Shown here piece by piece: positions 53,401 to 64,000 of a DNA stretch of 64,000 bases. The position numbers and the translations under genes are program-made. Below the pieces are notes generated by a model. It saw only the letters and a program-made list of their open reading frames with translations. It searched no databases and was not told the origin of the DNA. The stretch is taken from NCBI GenBank assembly GCA_000727475.1, contig KL647292.1, positions 2,919,592 to 2,983,591 of the forward strand. The letters are read 5' to 3'. The number at the start of each line of letters is the position of its first letter. Position 1 is the first letter of the stretch. This DNA comes from Sarcocystis neurona (taxonomy: Eukaryota; Apicomplexa; Conoidasida; Eucoccidiorida; Sarcocystidae).

Positions 53401-56400
53401 TCTTCACGTACCTCTCCCTCCTCTTCTGTCTTATCCTTCTCGTCCCCCTCCACTTTCTCCTTCTCCATTGTGTCCTCTTCTTCTCAATCCCCAACGCCTT
53501 CTGCTTTGTCTAGTTCGTCCTCCACTGCGCCCTACCCCTCTGTTTCAGCAGGGTGCTGCGATGCAATGTCGCAGCCTTCCCTTCCCCGCAGCAAGACATT
53601 CCACAGTTTTGAAGCAGTTCCTTGTAAGTCTCTCAGTAACATTCCTGTTCGTACGCATGCGCCTCCGGCGGGCAACATCGCCGCCGCTGGTTCAGCGAAA
53701 AATACCTCTCGTCCTGCCGGCGTTGCTCCGCAAATTCTGTCGTCGGCCACGTTTCCGTGCCCCCCCTCAAAATCTGCTTCTGGAGGAACCGCTGCTGCCG
53801 ATGACACTGCTGCCGCGGTAGACGCGGATGTCATCAATCCCACAGACTGGCTCCTTCCTTTCTCAATGTCTCACTCTACTTCCTCAGCTTCTCTCCCGCC
53901 ATTGTGCGTCGCTGCCACCCCATCACCTACCGAAAATCTTTCTTTTCAAACTTCGTCTGGCGCTGGGGCGTCTCTATCCGATCCTCGAGTTGTGTCGCTC
54001 TCCCCTCGCCATCTTCAACAAGCGGCTCCTGCAGCCACTGCTACAGTGGAGGCACCTTGTCCTGAAAACTTTTGGCAAAAAGCTGATACGCGTTCTCCAG
54101 TATTGAAAGTTCTACAGGTAGAAAAGACCACCTTTTCCGGAGTTGCTCAAAAAAGGAGTCTTCCGTGCTCACTCGAGTCTAAAGGAACGCTTTCTTTGGC
54201 GAATCCGATGTCAGCCTCTTTATCCGCTACTGCTAGACAGGCGACTCAGCCCGCAGCTGAGCCTGTCGAAAGCAGCGGCTGCAGCCTGGCAGGCGGAATC
54301 AGCCCAGAACAACCTCAGAAAACCTCGATGGATGATTACCTCCTTCGCACCTCTGCTCTTCGTCTAAAGCATGTGGCAGACGACAACAACCGTCTACCCG
54401 TTCTCCCTAAGGGTGTAAAGAGATATGCCACATTCGAAGACGCTGCTGCTCCACCTGGTGGTGGTACGGCTGCTGGTGTCGGGTTTGCTGGCGCTATCGC
54501 TGCTGGTTTCGCGTGTGTTGATGATGCATCCGCGGGTGGTTCGCCGGCTCGTTCTCCAGTTGCTGATGCTGCCGTTGCTGACGCTGCTACGGCTGCCGGC
54601 GGAGACGCTACCATCGCTGCCGGTGGAGCTGCTGCTGTCGTTATACAGAGAGGCCTGCAACGAGGAGGTGTGGTGTCGTGTAGGTGCTTGACAAAGGCCA
54701 GGGCTGCAGAAGAACGACCAAGAAAAGTTGCGTTGCCGCCAGGATGTCGGGCAGTCTCTTTTGCTGACGCCAGTAAAGAAGCTAAGGAGTTTATTCGGCG
54801 GCCAGAACAAAAATCGTCAGCGGCGACTGGGGAGGATCCCGAAGACCTGCTGCAGCAGCAAAGAGAAGTTGCTGTAGCCGCTACGCCAGCAGAGGAGAGG
54901 TGCGAAGACCTACTGCAGCAGCAGAAACAGCGTACAGAAGCTTCAGCCGCGGCGAAGACACCGCTCCGAGCGGTTGAGGAATCCAGACAGCCACACCGAC
55001 CAGAGCAGCTTCGTCCGAGAAGGTTCCACATCGCATCTGTAGGCAGATTAGTACCCTCTGTGGCTGCTCCAGTTAAAAAGACAAGTAAAATCATGCTGCA
55101 GGAACAAGCGGTCACGGCTGCGGAACCGTTGAGAATAGGTGAACACACGATGGCAAGACCGGAAGAATGGGATGACATCGTGTCTGCTGGAGTACCAAAG
55201 TCACGTAGTGGCACGGAAGGGCTCTTGCTGCAGCAAGAGCTGAAGACACGCCCCGTCGCACGAGAGGACGACAGGCTTCTTCTTTCGCAGCACCTGCTTC
55301 AGAAGTATGACGGTGATCCTGTTGCAGTAGATGCAGATGGGGAGGGAAAGGCGGAGGTGAGGAAGGGTGAGACTTCTTGCGACAATTCGCAGTCAGAGGC
55401 ACGCCGATTTGGGGACAGAGTATTGTCTCGCTCCACTGCTAGTGTCTGCTTCGGTTTAAACGGTTCTGTCCACTGTGATGTGTCTGGAGAAGCAAAGAGG
55501 CAACACGAGGAAGTGATTTTGGGTGTTACTGCTGCCGGTGGTGACACGCTAGCAACCCAGGCAGATGCACCGCTGCAGAACTCTGCTTCTGCTGACTACA
55601 GTACCCCTGTGTCAATCGTTGTTGCCCCCACAGCAAATGTGGCGGGTGACTCCAGTCCGACGCACAGAACACCACGCATTCCGGCGGCATGCGGCAGTCC
55701 ATCATTGGGTGCAATTCCAGAAGAACTGCAGCATCGGCTCGGCCTCCGACTGCGGCGAAACACTACGCGGCAGCAGCTCGCCCTCCGGCTGCAGCAGAAG
55801 AAGCAGCAACAAGAGCTAGTCACGTTGCCGTTGCAGCAGAAGGAACTCAGGGGGCACAGCAGCCCATTGTTGGATCAGACGCCGTGCGATTTTGTTGACC
55901 ACTCCACCGCCAGACAATGTGAAGAATATCAGAAAAGTAAACGTCGCGACGTCAGTCTACACCGAAGCTCACCCGTCGCTACCATCGTATCACCTGTCGT
56001 CGTTGCCGCTTCACCTAGTGCTGCTACTGGGATTCCATCTGTGGCTGCTGCTGCTGCTTCACTTACCGCCGCTGGTGCTGCTGACTTTTCTTCAAGGTCC
56101 TCTGGGCGCCCCCCTGTCGCATCTTCGCTGCTTCCGCCTCCTTACTCTTCCCCCTTGTTGAGGGGAAGGTTGCGGCCAGCAATTCGGCAAGTCACAAATC
56201 TGCTGCACGCAGGTCAGCCTGTCACTCCGACCGCCTTCAAAACTTCTCTAGCTATCACTGGCTGCGGCAACGTCGGCGCCGGCGCTGCGCCTCCTGCTGA
56301 CAGCTGTGCAATCACTCGTGGAGACACTTATCATCCGCGTTACGTTACTGGTCGAGACGGTGCTGCCGCCCGTCGCTTCGCTGCAGGTGCTGCAGTTGCT

Positions 56401-58593
56401 AAGCGTGCTGCCGCTGAAACAGATGCATCTGTTGCCAATGATGCTGCGTCGTCTGGTCACTGTGTATCCGCTGGTGCTAATGATGCTCCTCCAACATCCT
56501 CTGCTACTGCGGAATGTCGCGCCGCCTCGGCTCGTCGCCCTTCTGCTGACCGTCGACCAGCACTTAATATTCATCCTACGGAAGGTGCTAAAGTCCAGAA
56601 AAATCTTTTCCCTCCTGCTGTCCTTCTTGGTGTGTGTCCTCTTCCGTTTCAAGGCGCTGATCGCGGCACTGCTCCTAATGCGTTCGCCGTTAGTGGCAAT
56701 GCTGTCACTGCGAAAACAGAGGGAGAAGCAGCCACCAGCGCCTGCAGCAGCAGTTCCGCCTCAGCAGGATCGCGAGAGAGCAGGTGGAAATTGTCACTCA
56801 TAAAGCTAGCTGCAGGCAGGAGTAGGCACGCTGCAGGTGCCCGCAACAAAAACTTCTACAAGCACGGTAAAAGTAACACGAAGAAGATCAATTATGGCAT
56901 CACGCGAAGCCGGGTAGGTCGAATCAGCGGCATCAAGAGCGCCCGTAAGTGTCAAAATAGGAAGGCAGCCACGGAAAGAAGTGGCAAAAGAACGCGCATC
57001 AGCTGTGACTCCATGACGTGCACTAGAAAACGCAGTTGCAGCAGAAGCCGGGAGGGCAGCAGGAGGCCTTTGAGGCACAGCAGACATCGCCGCCGCAGCG
57101 GCTACCGCCTGACTAACAGTATCCTCGGTGGAAGAAAACTTTATGTCGGATCACCAACAGCAGAGCAGCAAATGCAGCAGATGCAGCAGAGAGGCCGGAA
57201 AGGTACCGAGCCCCTTTCCTACTCAGATCTACGGTGGACTCGGCCCCGTACGGGTGAACGAAAAACAAGGCTACATCTTGCTACAACAGCCGCGGCCCTC
57301 GCTTTACTGGAGGCACTCGATGAAGTTCGAAACAGCAGCGAAAACTGCTCCAACAGCGGCAGCCACTCAGGGGGCAACAGCTGGGAGAGAGAGAGCAGCA
57401 GCGGCAGAAGCACAGGAGGAACCCACAACAGCCTGTACACCAACGTAAGACACGGCTGGACCAAGAGCAAAAGAAGCAGCAACACCCGAAGTAGAAACAG
57501 TTGCAGTGTCTATCAAGGCGGACACCGCTGCTCAGACAATGACCGCAGCTGTGAAAATAGGCGCTGCAAAAGAGAACGAGCGAACGGCGATGAACGCAGA
57601 CAGGGGCACACGCATATGCGCCACAGCACAAAAATATGTACACAATGTGACTGCGACGTGAGGTTCCAGCGTAGTAGCAAGAGCGGTGGGCGAAGCTTCG
57701 GCATCCAAAATATTGCAAGGGATTGTAAATTTTGCACCAGCAACTTCCGTGTGGGAAACAAAGACAGCAGCACTTTCACACCGCACCAAAGCGGCTTCTT
57801 TGCACACCGAAAACAACCCAGTCACACCCTCACTAGTGGTGTAGAGCGAGTGTGTGACGGAAGCCCTACTGCAGCAGGTACGGAGTTGTTGAAAGAAACT
57901 TTCAAACTCTATGGGCCGCGCAATATGAAGAAGAAGAAGACGTCATTGGTGCAGCAGAAAAGGAGCCAGTACAGTCCGTCGTCAAACACTCCTGATGATG
58001 TCGTCGCAAGAAAGATAACAAGTGCGGAAGCAATTCTTCGCCAGGATTTTGTAAAGGAAGGGAGGATCCGTGCATCGGAGTGGAAGAATAGCAAGACATG
58101 GAGGGGGGACTACCTCAGGAACAACAGACTGTCGGGCACAGGAATACCCGCCAAAACAAACGTCAGTTGGAGAGGCAGCGACCTCAGCAACAGGAGCGAC
58201 ACAAGCAGCAACTGCGGTAGCGGAAGCTGCAGCAGCAGTTGGAGGTGTTGGAACACCGAAAGCAGCGACAGCACGTGGAAGGAGAGGGACACGAGCGGCA
58301 AAAGCCCCCGCAGGCGCAGCCTCTGCGCGAGCAGGAGCAGCAGTAGCGGCAGTAATGCTAGTGGGAGAGATAGCAGCAGTAGTATCGGACGGCGGAGCAG
58401 TCGCAGCAAGAGCATCGGCGGAGATAGCGATACCAGAGGAGCAGTTATTGAAGGGAATGACAGCGAAAGCAGCAGTCGCGTATGGCCCAGCTACCACCAC
58501 AGTTGGCGACATGAGATTCTTCGAAGACACACCACAGGGAGCAGGAGGGCCAGGAGCACAAGCTGGCGTAGTAGTGACTCGGTGTCTCCCTGA
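50500..58593 (+). CDS. Membrane protein with giant low-complexity tail, three exons, hypothetical
   Basis: Exons 50500-50633, 51550-52098 and 52878-58593. The ATG has a good context (AAGATGG). Both junctions keep phase: CACAG|GTACGG to GTTCCAG|G, and GCCAG|GTAAAG to ACTCAG|A. This gives about 2,130 residues. Exon 1 is helical (MASLERAGLQEILERMQPYS). Exon 2 holds three hydrophobic stretches: LLVSCLDSLWILSAW, LLLACLHFLLLNAVFAGVFL and GVICCLTLFIFLFIFFA. Exon 3 has no early ATG, so splicing onto exon 2 is likely. It begins with Gln/Ser/Ala/Pro-rich tracts typical of coccidian proteins. From about 56.8 kb the open frame becomes Ser/Arg/Asn/Cys-rich while another frame looks more natural. No family recognised; the N-terminal layout would suit a small organelle membrane protein. 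Confidence 0.45.
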
Positions 58594-58839
58594 ATCAGCT
58601 ACCACGTTCGAACCTCATTTGTAAAAACAAAAAAAAGACACCGAAGAGATGCATTGTTGCCGCACACTTCTGATGACGAATGTATGCTACGAGAGTGTAC
58701 TCGCAGAAGTGCTGTTACCGCACAGCGGCGTTGGGTGGCGCACGCGCGGAACAAGAGATGCCTTGTCGTATGTTGACCGCTTCAGGGGTCTGCCATCTGC
58801 GACATTACATAGGCAACCCTGCAGCTGTACACCTGTAGG

Positions 58840-59271
58840 ACAAGCAATGGCAGGAGCAGGACAGCTGTGCTGAAGCTCGTTGTAGAAGCGCAAACCCTTG
58901 GTTTGATTGGATTATGTACATTAGAGTGGGTTCCACAGTATTGCACTACTACTGGTTATCCTCAGTGTGTCTGTCAGCAGTACTGTTGCTCTTGCATTGG
59001 TAGAAGATATCTTCGGGTGATGGTAGCAGCAGTCATGCTGGTCGCAGTAATAGTGGGCGTTACGGTGCTGGGAAGAAAAGTAGTGACAAGAGTAGAACCT
59101 GGAAGTATAAGAGCAGCAGGAGCCGCGCCGACAACAGGAACCCGGCAGGCGGGGAACCAAGAGGAGGCACAACTTCAAGGCAGCGACGATGACGCAGGCA
59201 TTGCAAGACCAGCAGCACGAGTACCCACATCTGCGTCGCCGACTCAGCGGACTCCTGCGAGTGCGTGCTAG
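58840..59271 (+). CDS. Possible exon with one membrane segment
   Basis: An open frame with no ATG in front runs to a TAG at 59269. It contains a Cys-rich stretch (YPQCVCQQYCCSC), then YLRVMVAAVMLVAVIVGVTV, a clear membrane helix, followed by basic residues and an Ala/Thr/Ser-rich tail. A single-pass protein with a Cys-rich outside part is suggested. The upstream exon is not identified. Confidence 0.3.
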   Translation, partial: TSNGRSRTAVLKLVVEAQTLGLIGLCTLEWVPQYCTTTGYPQCVCQQYCCSCIGRRYLRVMVAAVMLVAVIVGVTVLGRKVVTRVEPGSIRAAGAAPTTGTRQAGNQEEAQLQGSDDDAGIARPAARVPTSASPTQRTPASAC

Positions 59272-59648
59272 TACAAGTCACTGCTTGAGTCCATCGCGAT
59301 TCTTACAAGTCGAAGGATCAACAACAGCTCGAGACAACCGGAGCTGCGGTTGCAGCAGACTCGAACGCTTGAAAGCGTGTTTTTCTCCCCAGAACTCCCT
59401 TTTCCACAATTTCCGACTCCTGTCACTTCGGTGCTCACATCGTCTTCCCTTCTGCATGCACGTATTCGTATGTTCCGCTGATGACACGGGTTCCCCCCCG
59501 CATCCAAAGCTTCACGAGCTATATCCGCAAGTCACAATCCCATTGTGTTGCTACACAGGTGCCACAGGGCACCAGTTTCTGCCCTGTACGCAAGTGCCGG
59601 TAAACGTGTGAGCGTTCCACAATCTGTAAAGGAGTATCCCTGTCTCAG

Positions 59649-59984
59649 GTTTGCCCCCCGACGGAGAAGCTTGCTCTGCGCTTGTGGACGAAATCAACAG
59701 CCCTTGGTGCGGCATTCACAGCAGCTGATACACCAGCCCAGTCGCTGCAGCGACGGGTAGAGCTGTACACGCCTCTATCCGTCATTTCTCATGGAGGGAA
59801 GAAGGGTGCAGGTGCTGGCGTCGCGGTGACGTGCCCAGGCCTGAGCAGCAGCAGGGGACAGACGCTGGAGCGGTACGCGTTTCCACTGCGCTGTGAATGT
59901 GCTGGTGGAAATTTAATCTCGCGTTGCCGCGAAGAGTCTATTTCCATAGTAAAAGAAGTGCAAGCATGCGCTTTTCAGGTCTAA
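59649..59984 (+). CDS. Probable exon, hypothetical
   Basis: Acceptor CCCTGTCTCAG at 59648. The frame gives 110 protein-like codons (RLWTKSTALGAAFTAADTPA, then RRVELYTPLSVISHGGKKGA and ESISIVKEVQAC). It ends at donor TTTTCAG|GTCTAA or at the stop at 59984. It may continue the gene of 58840-59271. Confidence 0.35.
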   Translation, partial: VCPPTEKLALRLWTKSTALGAAFTAADTPAQSLQRRVELYTPLSVISHGGKKGAGAGVAVTCPGLSSSRGQTLERYAFPLRCECAGGNLISRCREESISIVKEVQACAFQV

Positions 59985-60010
59985 AACTTGTGGTAGCAGG
60001 ATCCCCTCAG

Positions 60011-60318
60011 CCGTGAGCAGATACGTTAGGCAAACGTGGGCCTGGGCTTTACAGCGATTATGGGGAGGCAGCGAGAGCGGCGCTCGCCGTGCCCAAACCT
60101 TAACCAGCACACAGGACAGTGGAGGGCCGTCTAAAGCAAGGCTACTTCATCAAGCTGCTGAGGGCACGCTCACCACTCTGACACGAAAGGGAAGATATAC
60201 GTGGTTTTCTGAATGTGAAGCAATCACTCAAAAAGTACTTTTCACGAGCCTCTCATTCAGCGAGAGAGAGGAAAGAAGCGAAACGTGCCGCACTCGTATC
60301 GCAACACTTAAATCGTAG
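60011..60318 (+). CDS. Possible terminal exon, hypothetical
   Basis: After CAG acceptors at 60010 or 60020 a frame of about 98 codons reads to a TAG at 60316. It includes YVRQTWAWALQRLWGGSESG and FTSLSFSEREERSETCRTRI. Phase with the preceding exon is not settled. Confidence 0.3.
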
Positions 60319-60847
60319 CACGCGGTTCTACTACGCGCATTTAAAGAGCGCGACGCACGTCGGTGTCGGGGAGAGGAGGGGATGACGAGAAATGTACGCC
60401 GCTGCGACACATCGGCTCCCACGATAATTTAGTTGGCACACATTTGTGTAGCGGTAGACGCCAGAATCAGATGGCGAGATTCGGCTGTGGTGGACTACTT
60501 CGCTGAAGTGCCCGACATTGTTGCAAAAAATGCCTGTTGCAAATCTGCTATGGTGAACGGTACAAATGTATAACTGAGTAGATGAAGTACACCAATACGG
60601 AAGCAACCCATCAGGAGAGCTGGTGACCAGCAAGGAAACCCGTACTACTGCATTTCTGCTGGTTGCTCCGTCTGCCAGCGCTAGCTCCTCCACGTCAGAA
60701 TTATCAACCAGCATTCTATGTCTGCGCACACACATGTGGAAACGCATATGCACACAACACACAACATGCTGTGGAAGACACAGACTTCCACAGCAGTCCA
60801 TATGAATACACTGTGACGCACTCACACACACGGGTACACGTGTACAG

Positions 60848-60985
60848 TACCTACGGGACCTGTCGCAACGTCCTACAGATGTGGTGCGTCAGATTTCCGA
60901 CGTTTCTGTCGCTGAGTACCTACGGGACCTGTCGCAACGTTCTAGAGATGTGGAACGTCAGTTTTCGGATGTTTCTGCCGCCGGG
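60848..60985 (+). repeat. 69-base tandem duplication encoding a 23-residue repeat
   Basis: Two copies (60848-60916 and 60917-60985) differ at several bases but keep one frame: YLRDLSQR..DV.RQ.SDVS.A. The frame opens right after CGTGTACAG, an acceptor-like site, and stops about 20 codons later. Conservation of frame over base changes suggests a coding exon of an alpha-helical repeat protein. Confidence 0.6.
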
Positions 60986-61424
60986 TGTCCGCTCCGCTAC
61001 CGGACAGCCGTATTTCCGGCACAAGGCGGTGGACGTACACCGCAGTAGCCCAGAATTCTCCGTGTCCGCAGACGCTCTTACACCGCAAGGTCGCAGCGTT
61101 CTTGAACGCGACGGTAGGTGAGTGTAGACCGCAGAACGCGGGTCTTGCAGTGATTTACTCGCACGCATCCGAGCAGGAGAAACCACATGAAACACATTCA
61201 TTAATATACCACTCGCAAGGCAGGAGAGCAGTTAATGACTGCTATTACCTTGACGTTTAAATTATTCTCGGGTGGATTCTGACGGATATTAACAGAAAAA
61301 AAACACCGGCAGCGGTCCGTACCCAAAGTGGCAGTAGTCCCACGAAGGCCGGTACCCACCTGTGCTGTATGTACACACGTATACGTGTAATACTGCTCCC
61401 TGTGCGATTACGAGGAGTGACTAG

Positions 61425-61600
61425 ACATTAAGAGTCACACACAAACGTACACACACTTACGAACGTATACAAGTATATACATTCCTGAGAGTCACACACA
61501 CAGATACATCTACTTACAGAGTTAGACAGATACGTACAGAGCTGAGAGACACACACGCACATACACATACTTGCAGACGTACACAGATATTTACATAGAC
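61425..61600. repeat. About 60-base degenerate tandem repeat
   Basis: GAGAGTCACACACACAGATA-like units recur near 61428, 61486 and 61543, each followed by ACATAC/ACTTAC sequence. AC-rich on this strand. Confidence 0.55.
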
Positions 61601-61970
61601 ATATGAAGGAGTGGGGTCCTACCATCACTTGTAGTACTCACGAACACGTTTCTGTTTTTGCCAGAAGTCGAGCTATAAAAATCAGGCGAGCACTAGCCAG
61701 TCAATGTTGTATAACCACACGCGTTTATACAGGCGTACTCTATTGGCGTCCCACCAGCAGTGATACAGAGCCCTCTCGTCTATACCAGAATTTCTTCTTC
61801 GTTTAATCAGAGTTTCTTTCGACACTGAGATTGGCGCTGATCTACAGTGGAGACACCTATTACACCTCGCCATCTCTGTCCAATTTTTCCCCTCTTTCTC
61901 CCTCTTCCTCTCTCTCTTGAATTGCTGTAGAGCGCTGTGCAGAATCTTCGCAGTAACACCACGCTGCACT

Positions 61971-63068
61971 TTAGCTCTTCGCGGTGTACGACTGACGAAT
62001 TTTCCGCAGCTCCTCCTTCGCCGCGATCGCCTGCTGCCGCTGGGCCTCCTTCTGGGGATTGTAATACAGCACAATCAAATACCTGAGACACGACAGGGAG
62101 ACAAGGAACGAGTGACATGAGAAACACACGTCAGCACAGGTGGGGAACACAGCAAGAAAAAGGGCCTTGTCAACGCCACTGGGAAGAAGAAGCTGGCTGC
62201 CTCTTCCTCGTCTACATCATGCAGCTTCAGAAAATACGGAGGAGGCGTGTACGCTGCGGTCCGAGAGCAAATGTATGTGTCCCCTTGCGGGCGTCTAGAT
62301 TTCCACGTGCTGCGTTAGTATCTGAATTATCATATCGGTACGCGTGTGTACGAAACTGTGTTTTACTCCACATATGTACATATGCACTGCGTTGCCGCTC
62401 TTTTTTTCTTCCTTTCTTTCTTTCTCTCTCTCTCACTCTCAATCTTTCCACTGTTTTTCTTTACACGTCAGAGACGCAGTTCTGTCGAGTGTTTAAAATA
62501 GTATTACGTGCAGAGAGACGGCCACTCCTAGTCTAGGACTACCCAGCATGACAATAAAGACGATCCATACATGTTACTGCAACCTACGCAGGAACACCTT
62601 TTCATTCACACCTCCACGTTGAAAAGATTAGGAAAAACAGATGAAAGACTAGGAAGGATACGAAACAATCCAGTATACATATATATATATATATATACAC
62701 GCATTTACATTATGTACACATATATAGAGGGGTGACATTGTGTACTTCAAATTAGGCATGCTGTAGATATAGTACGCACGCTGGATATACTGGAGCGACC
62801 TCCGAAAAAAGAGAGGGGAACTAGAGGCTGCGAAGAGAAGGCGAGACGAGAAGAGGCAGAAGAAAACGGAAGAAGAAAACGTGTTAGGGACGGAACGAAA
62901 AGGAGAACTGCACAAAAACAAGAAGGAGAAAACGAAAAAAGAGAGGAAGTTCGAGTATATTACCTGCCCGCTACGTTGAAGCCGGAGAGCTGCTCCACAG
63001 CAGCGCGTGCATCAAAAAAGTCTTCGTACACGACAAACGCAGACCCTCGAGTCTTTTCTGTCACGCCT
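61971..63068 (-). CDS. Splicing factor 3b subunit 6 (SF3B6, p14), 3' exons
   Basis: p14 is the SF3b subunit that contacts the branch-point adenosine in the U2 snRNP (known from the family). Two minus-strand exons are visible: 63068-62964 (acceptor CTGCTGCAG, donor GGCAG|GTAATA) and 62082-61971 (acceptor GTGTCTCAG, stop TAA), joined in phase 2. The first encodes [20 protein letters not shown] with the RNP1 motif RGSAFVVYE, then LSGFNVAGR. The second begins [18 protein letters not shown], matching the family's LSGFNV.NRYLVVLYYN core, and ends YTAKS. The exons supplying RNP2 and the N-terminus are not found up to 64000 and should lie beyond the right edge. The 881-base intron holds a (TA)n run. 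Confidence 0.9.
62677..62700. repeat. (TA)n microsatellite in SF3B6 intron
   Basis: Near-pure TA run of about 22 bases. Confidence 0.85.
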
Positions 63069-64000
63069 CTGCAGCAGCGCAGAAAAAGGGGAAGGAAAGA
63101 AATACACTCGCGTGGGAAGAGGTGGACAGCGGAGAGGAGAAAAGAGAGAAAAGCGGCAGACAGAGCGAGGAGAAAGGAAAGGACACGGCGCCAAGAGCAA
63201 ACACAGGAGCACACAACAGGGCAAACGCAAATGAAGAGCACGAGGGGGAAAGATGGGAAAGGAAAGGAGGCAGCAAGCGCAAAACACGCAGAAAGCGCGT
63301 CTCGACGAGACCCAGTGGGGGGACAAGAACACATTCGAAGAGAAATACATTTCCCGCTGCACAAGCGACGGAAGTGCATGTCCGCAGACACGTCTCTGCT
63401 TTGTCTTTATAATAAAGTCCTGTTCACTAGTAACCGTCGCATATATGCGTCAACAGCAGTATAAACACCCGTACACACAACGAGATTACCACGTCACTAA
63501 GAACGTCTACTCCGCTCTGTACAGCTTGTGCACGTTACAAGTAAATCAGCAGAACACTCCGTATCCCACATACGGAAATACCACAACGCAGCAGCGATAA
63601 AAACGGGAAGCACAAACGTAACAGACAAACAAAAGCATCACAAAAAGAGCTACATGAAGACGTCGACACACACACACACACAGACACAGATTCACAGAGA
63701 AAGACCGGGCTGCATTATCTTGAACGGTTGCTATAAACCCACCATATCACGCACATAGACGTCACACAAATATGTACACATTCGTAGATGAATATACGTG
63801 TGATATATTCATCTACGCTACGCACATGGTACTGAAAACATCCGTACGTGCGTAGGGTCGTATAGAGGTAGACGTAGCGGCCGCCAGAGTGAAGGTAACA
63901 CATACATATTTGAGCCTAGAAAAACACAGATATAGAAGCATATACACATATGTATACAACACACACATACACACGTGCATGCGTCTATTTATATCTATAC
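63069..64000. other. SF3B6 upstream intron or flank, no exon seen
   Basis: A/G-rich, then TATA/CACA microsatellite sequence. I looked on the minus strand for the missing first RRM exon of SF3B6 and did not find it. The inverted pair around ATATTCATCTAC/GTAGATGAATAT at about 63783-63817 could form a hairpin. Confidence 0.45.

Noticed and set aside
62227..62451. Basic minus-strand ORF in the SF3B6 intron
   Set aside because: Arg/Lys/Glu reading of a CT-rich tract, lying inside a well-defined intron.
1..64000. Telomere-like TTTAGGG arrays, CRISPR arrays, retrotransposon or IS elements
   Set aside because: No array of TTTAGGG/CCCTAAA, no spacer-repeat pattern and no reverse transcriptase, integrase or transposase motifs were seen. 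Regular repeats here are minisatellites without unique spacers.
1..64000. tRNA or rRNA genes
   Set aside because: No stretch with a convincing T-arm GTTC motif plus acceptor stem, and no rRNA core sequence, was noticed. A covariance-model scan would be decisive and was not possible here.

Overview
The window is nuclear DNA of a coccidian apicomplexan of the Eimeria/Cyclospora type. The case rests on widespread CAG/CTG triplet runs in introns and exons, Ala-, Gln- and Ser-rich tracts in proteins, many short exons with GT-AG introns, long TATG/TATA microsatellites, and one conserved spliceosomal gene (SF3B6). Nothing bacterial, viral or organellar was seen, and no transposon, rRNA or tRNA was recognised. 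All gene models were assembled by hand from splice sites, phase agreement and residue composition, so exon edges are predictions.

Layout. (1) 0-5 kb: repeat-poor DNA with scattered weak coding signals and one plausible terminal exon at 4.3-4.5 kb. (2) 5.0-6.4 kb: a probable minus-strand Ala-rich gene, head to head with the main gene. (3) 6.47-36.2 kb: one very large plus-strand gene of about 19 exons and 1,500 codons, for a GBP/atlastin-type large GTPase. It has a possible N-terminal signal sequence, a split P-loop (GSIHTGKS), a DTEG motif, a long helical region and a C-terminal membrane hairpin. Its introns are packed with CAG blocks, TATG/TATA minisatellites and CTG blocks. (4) 36-50 kb: repeat-poor DNA with a minus-strand coiled-coil gene end (39.0-40.2 kb), isolated plus-strand exons (40.4-44 kb) and a polytopic membrane protein (44.2 kb onward) joined in phase to a 650-codon ORF. 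(5) 50.5-58.6 kb: a three-exon plus-strand gene combining membrane segments with a 1,900-codon low-complexity exon. (6) 58.8-61.1 kb: small plus-strand exons, one with a membrane segment and one with a 23-residue tandem repeat. (7) 61.97-63.07 kb: the last two exons of SF3B6 (p14 of SF3b) on the minus strand; its 5' exons lie beyond the window.

The GTPase is the firmest protein model because intron phases agree across almost every junction and the motifs fall in family order. SF3B6 is the firmest family call. The other genes are hypothetical. In two regions (46.5-48.2 and 56.8-58.6 kb) the longest open frame is not the frame with the most protein-like composition; both are flagged.
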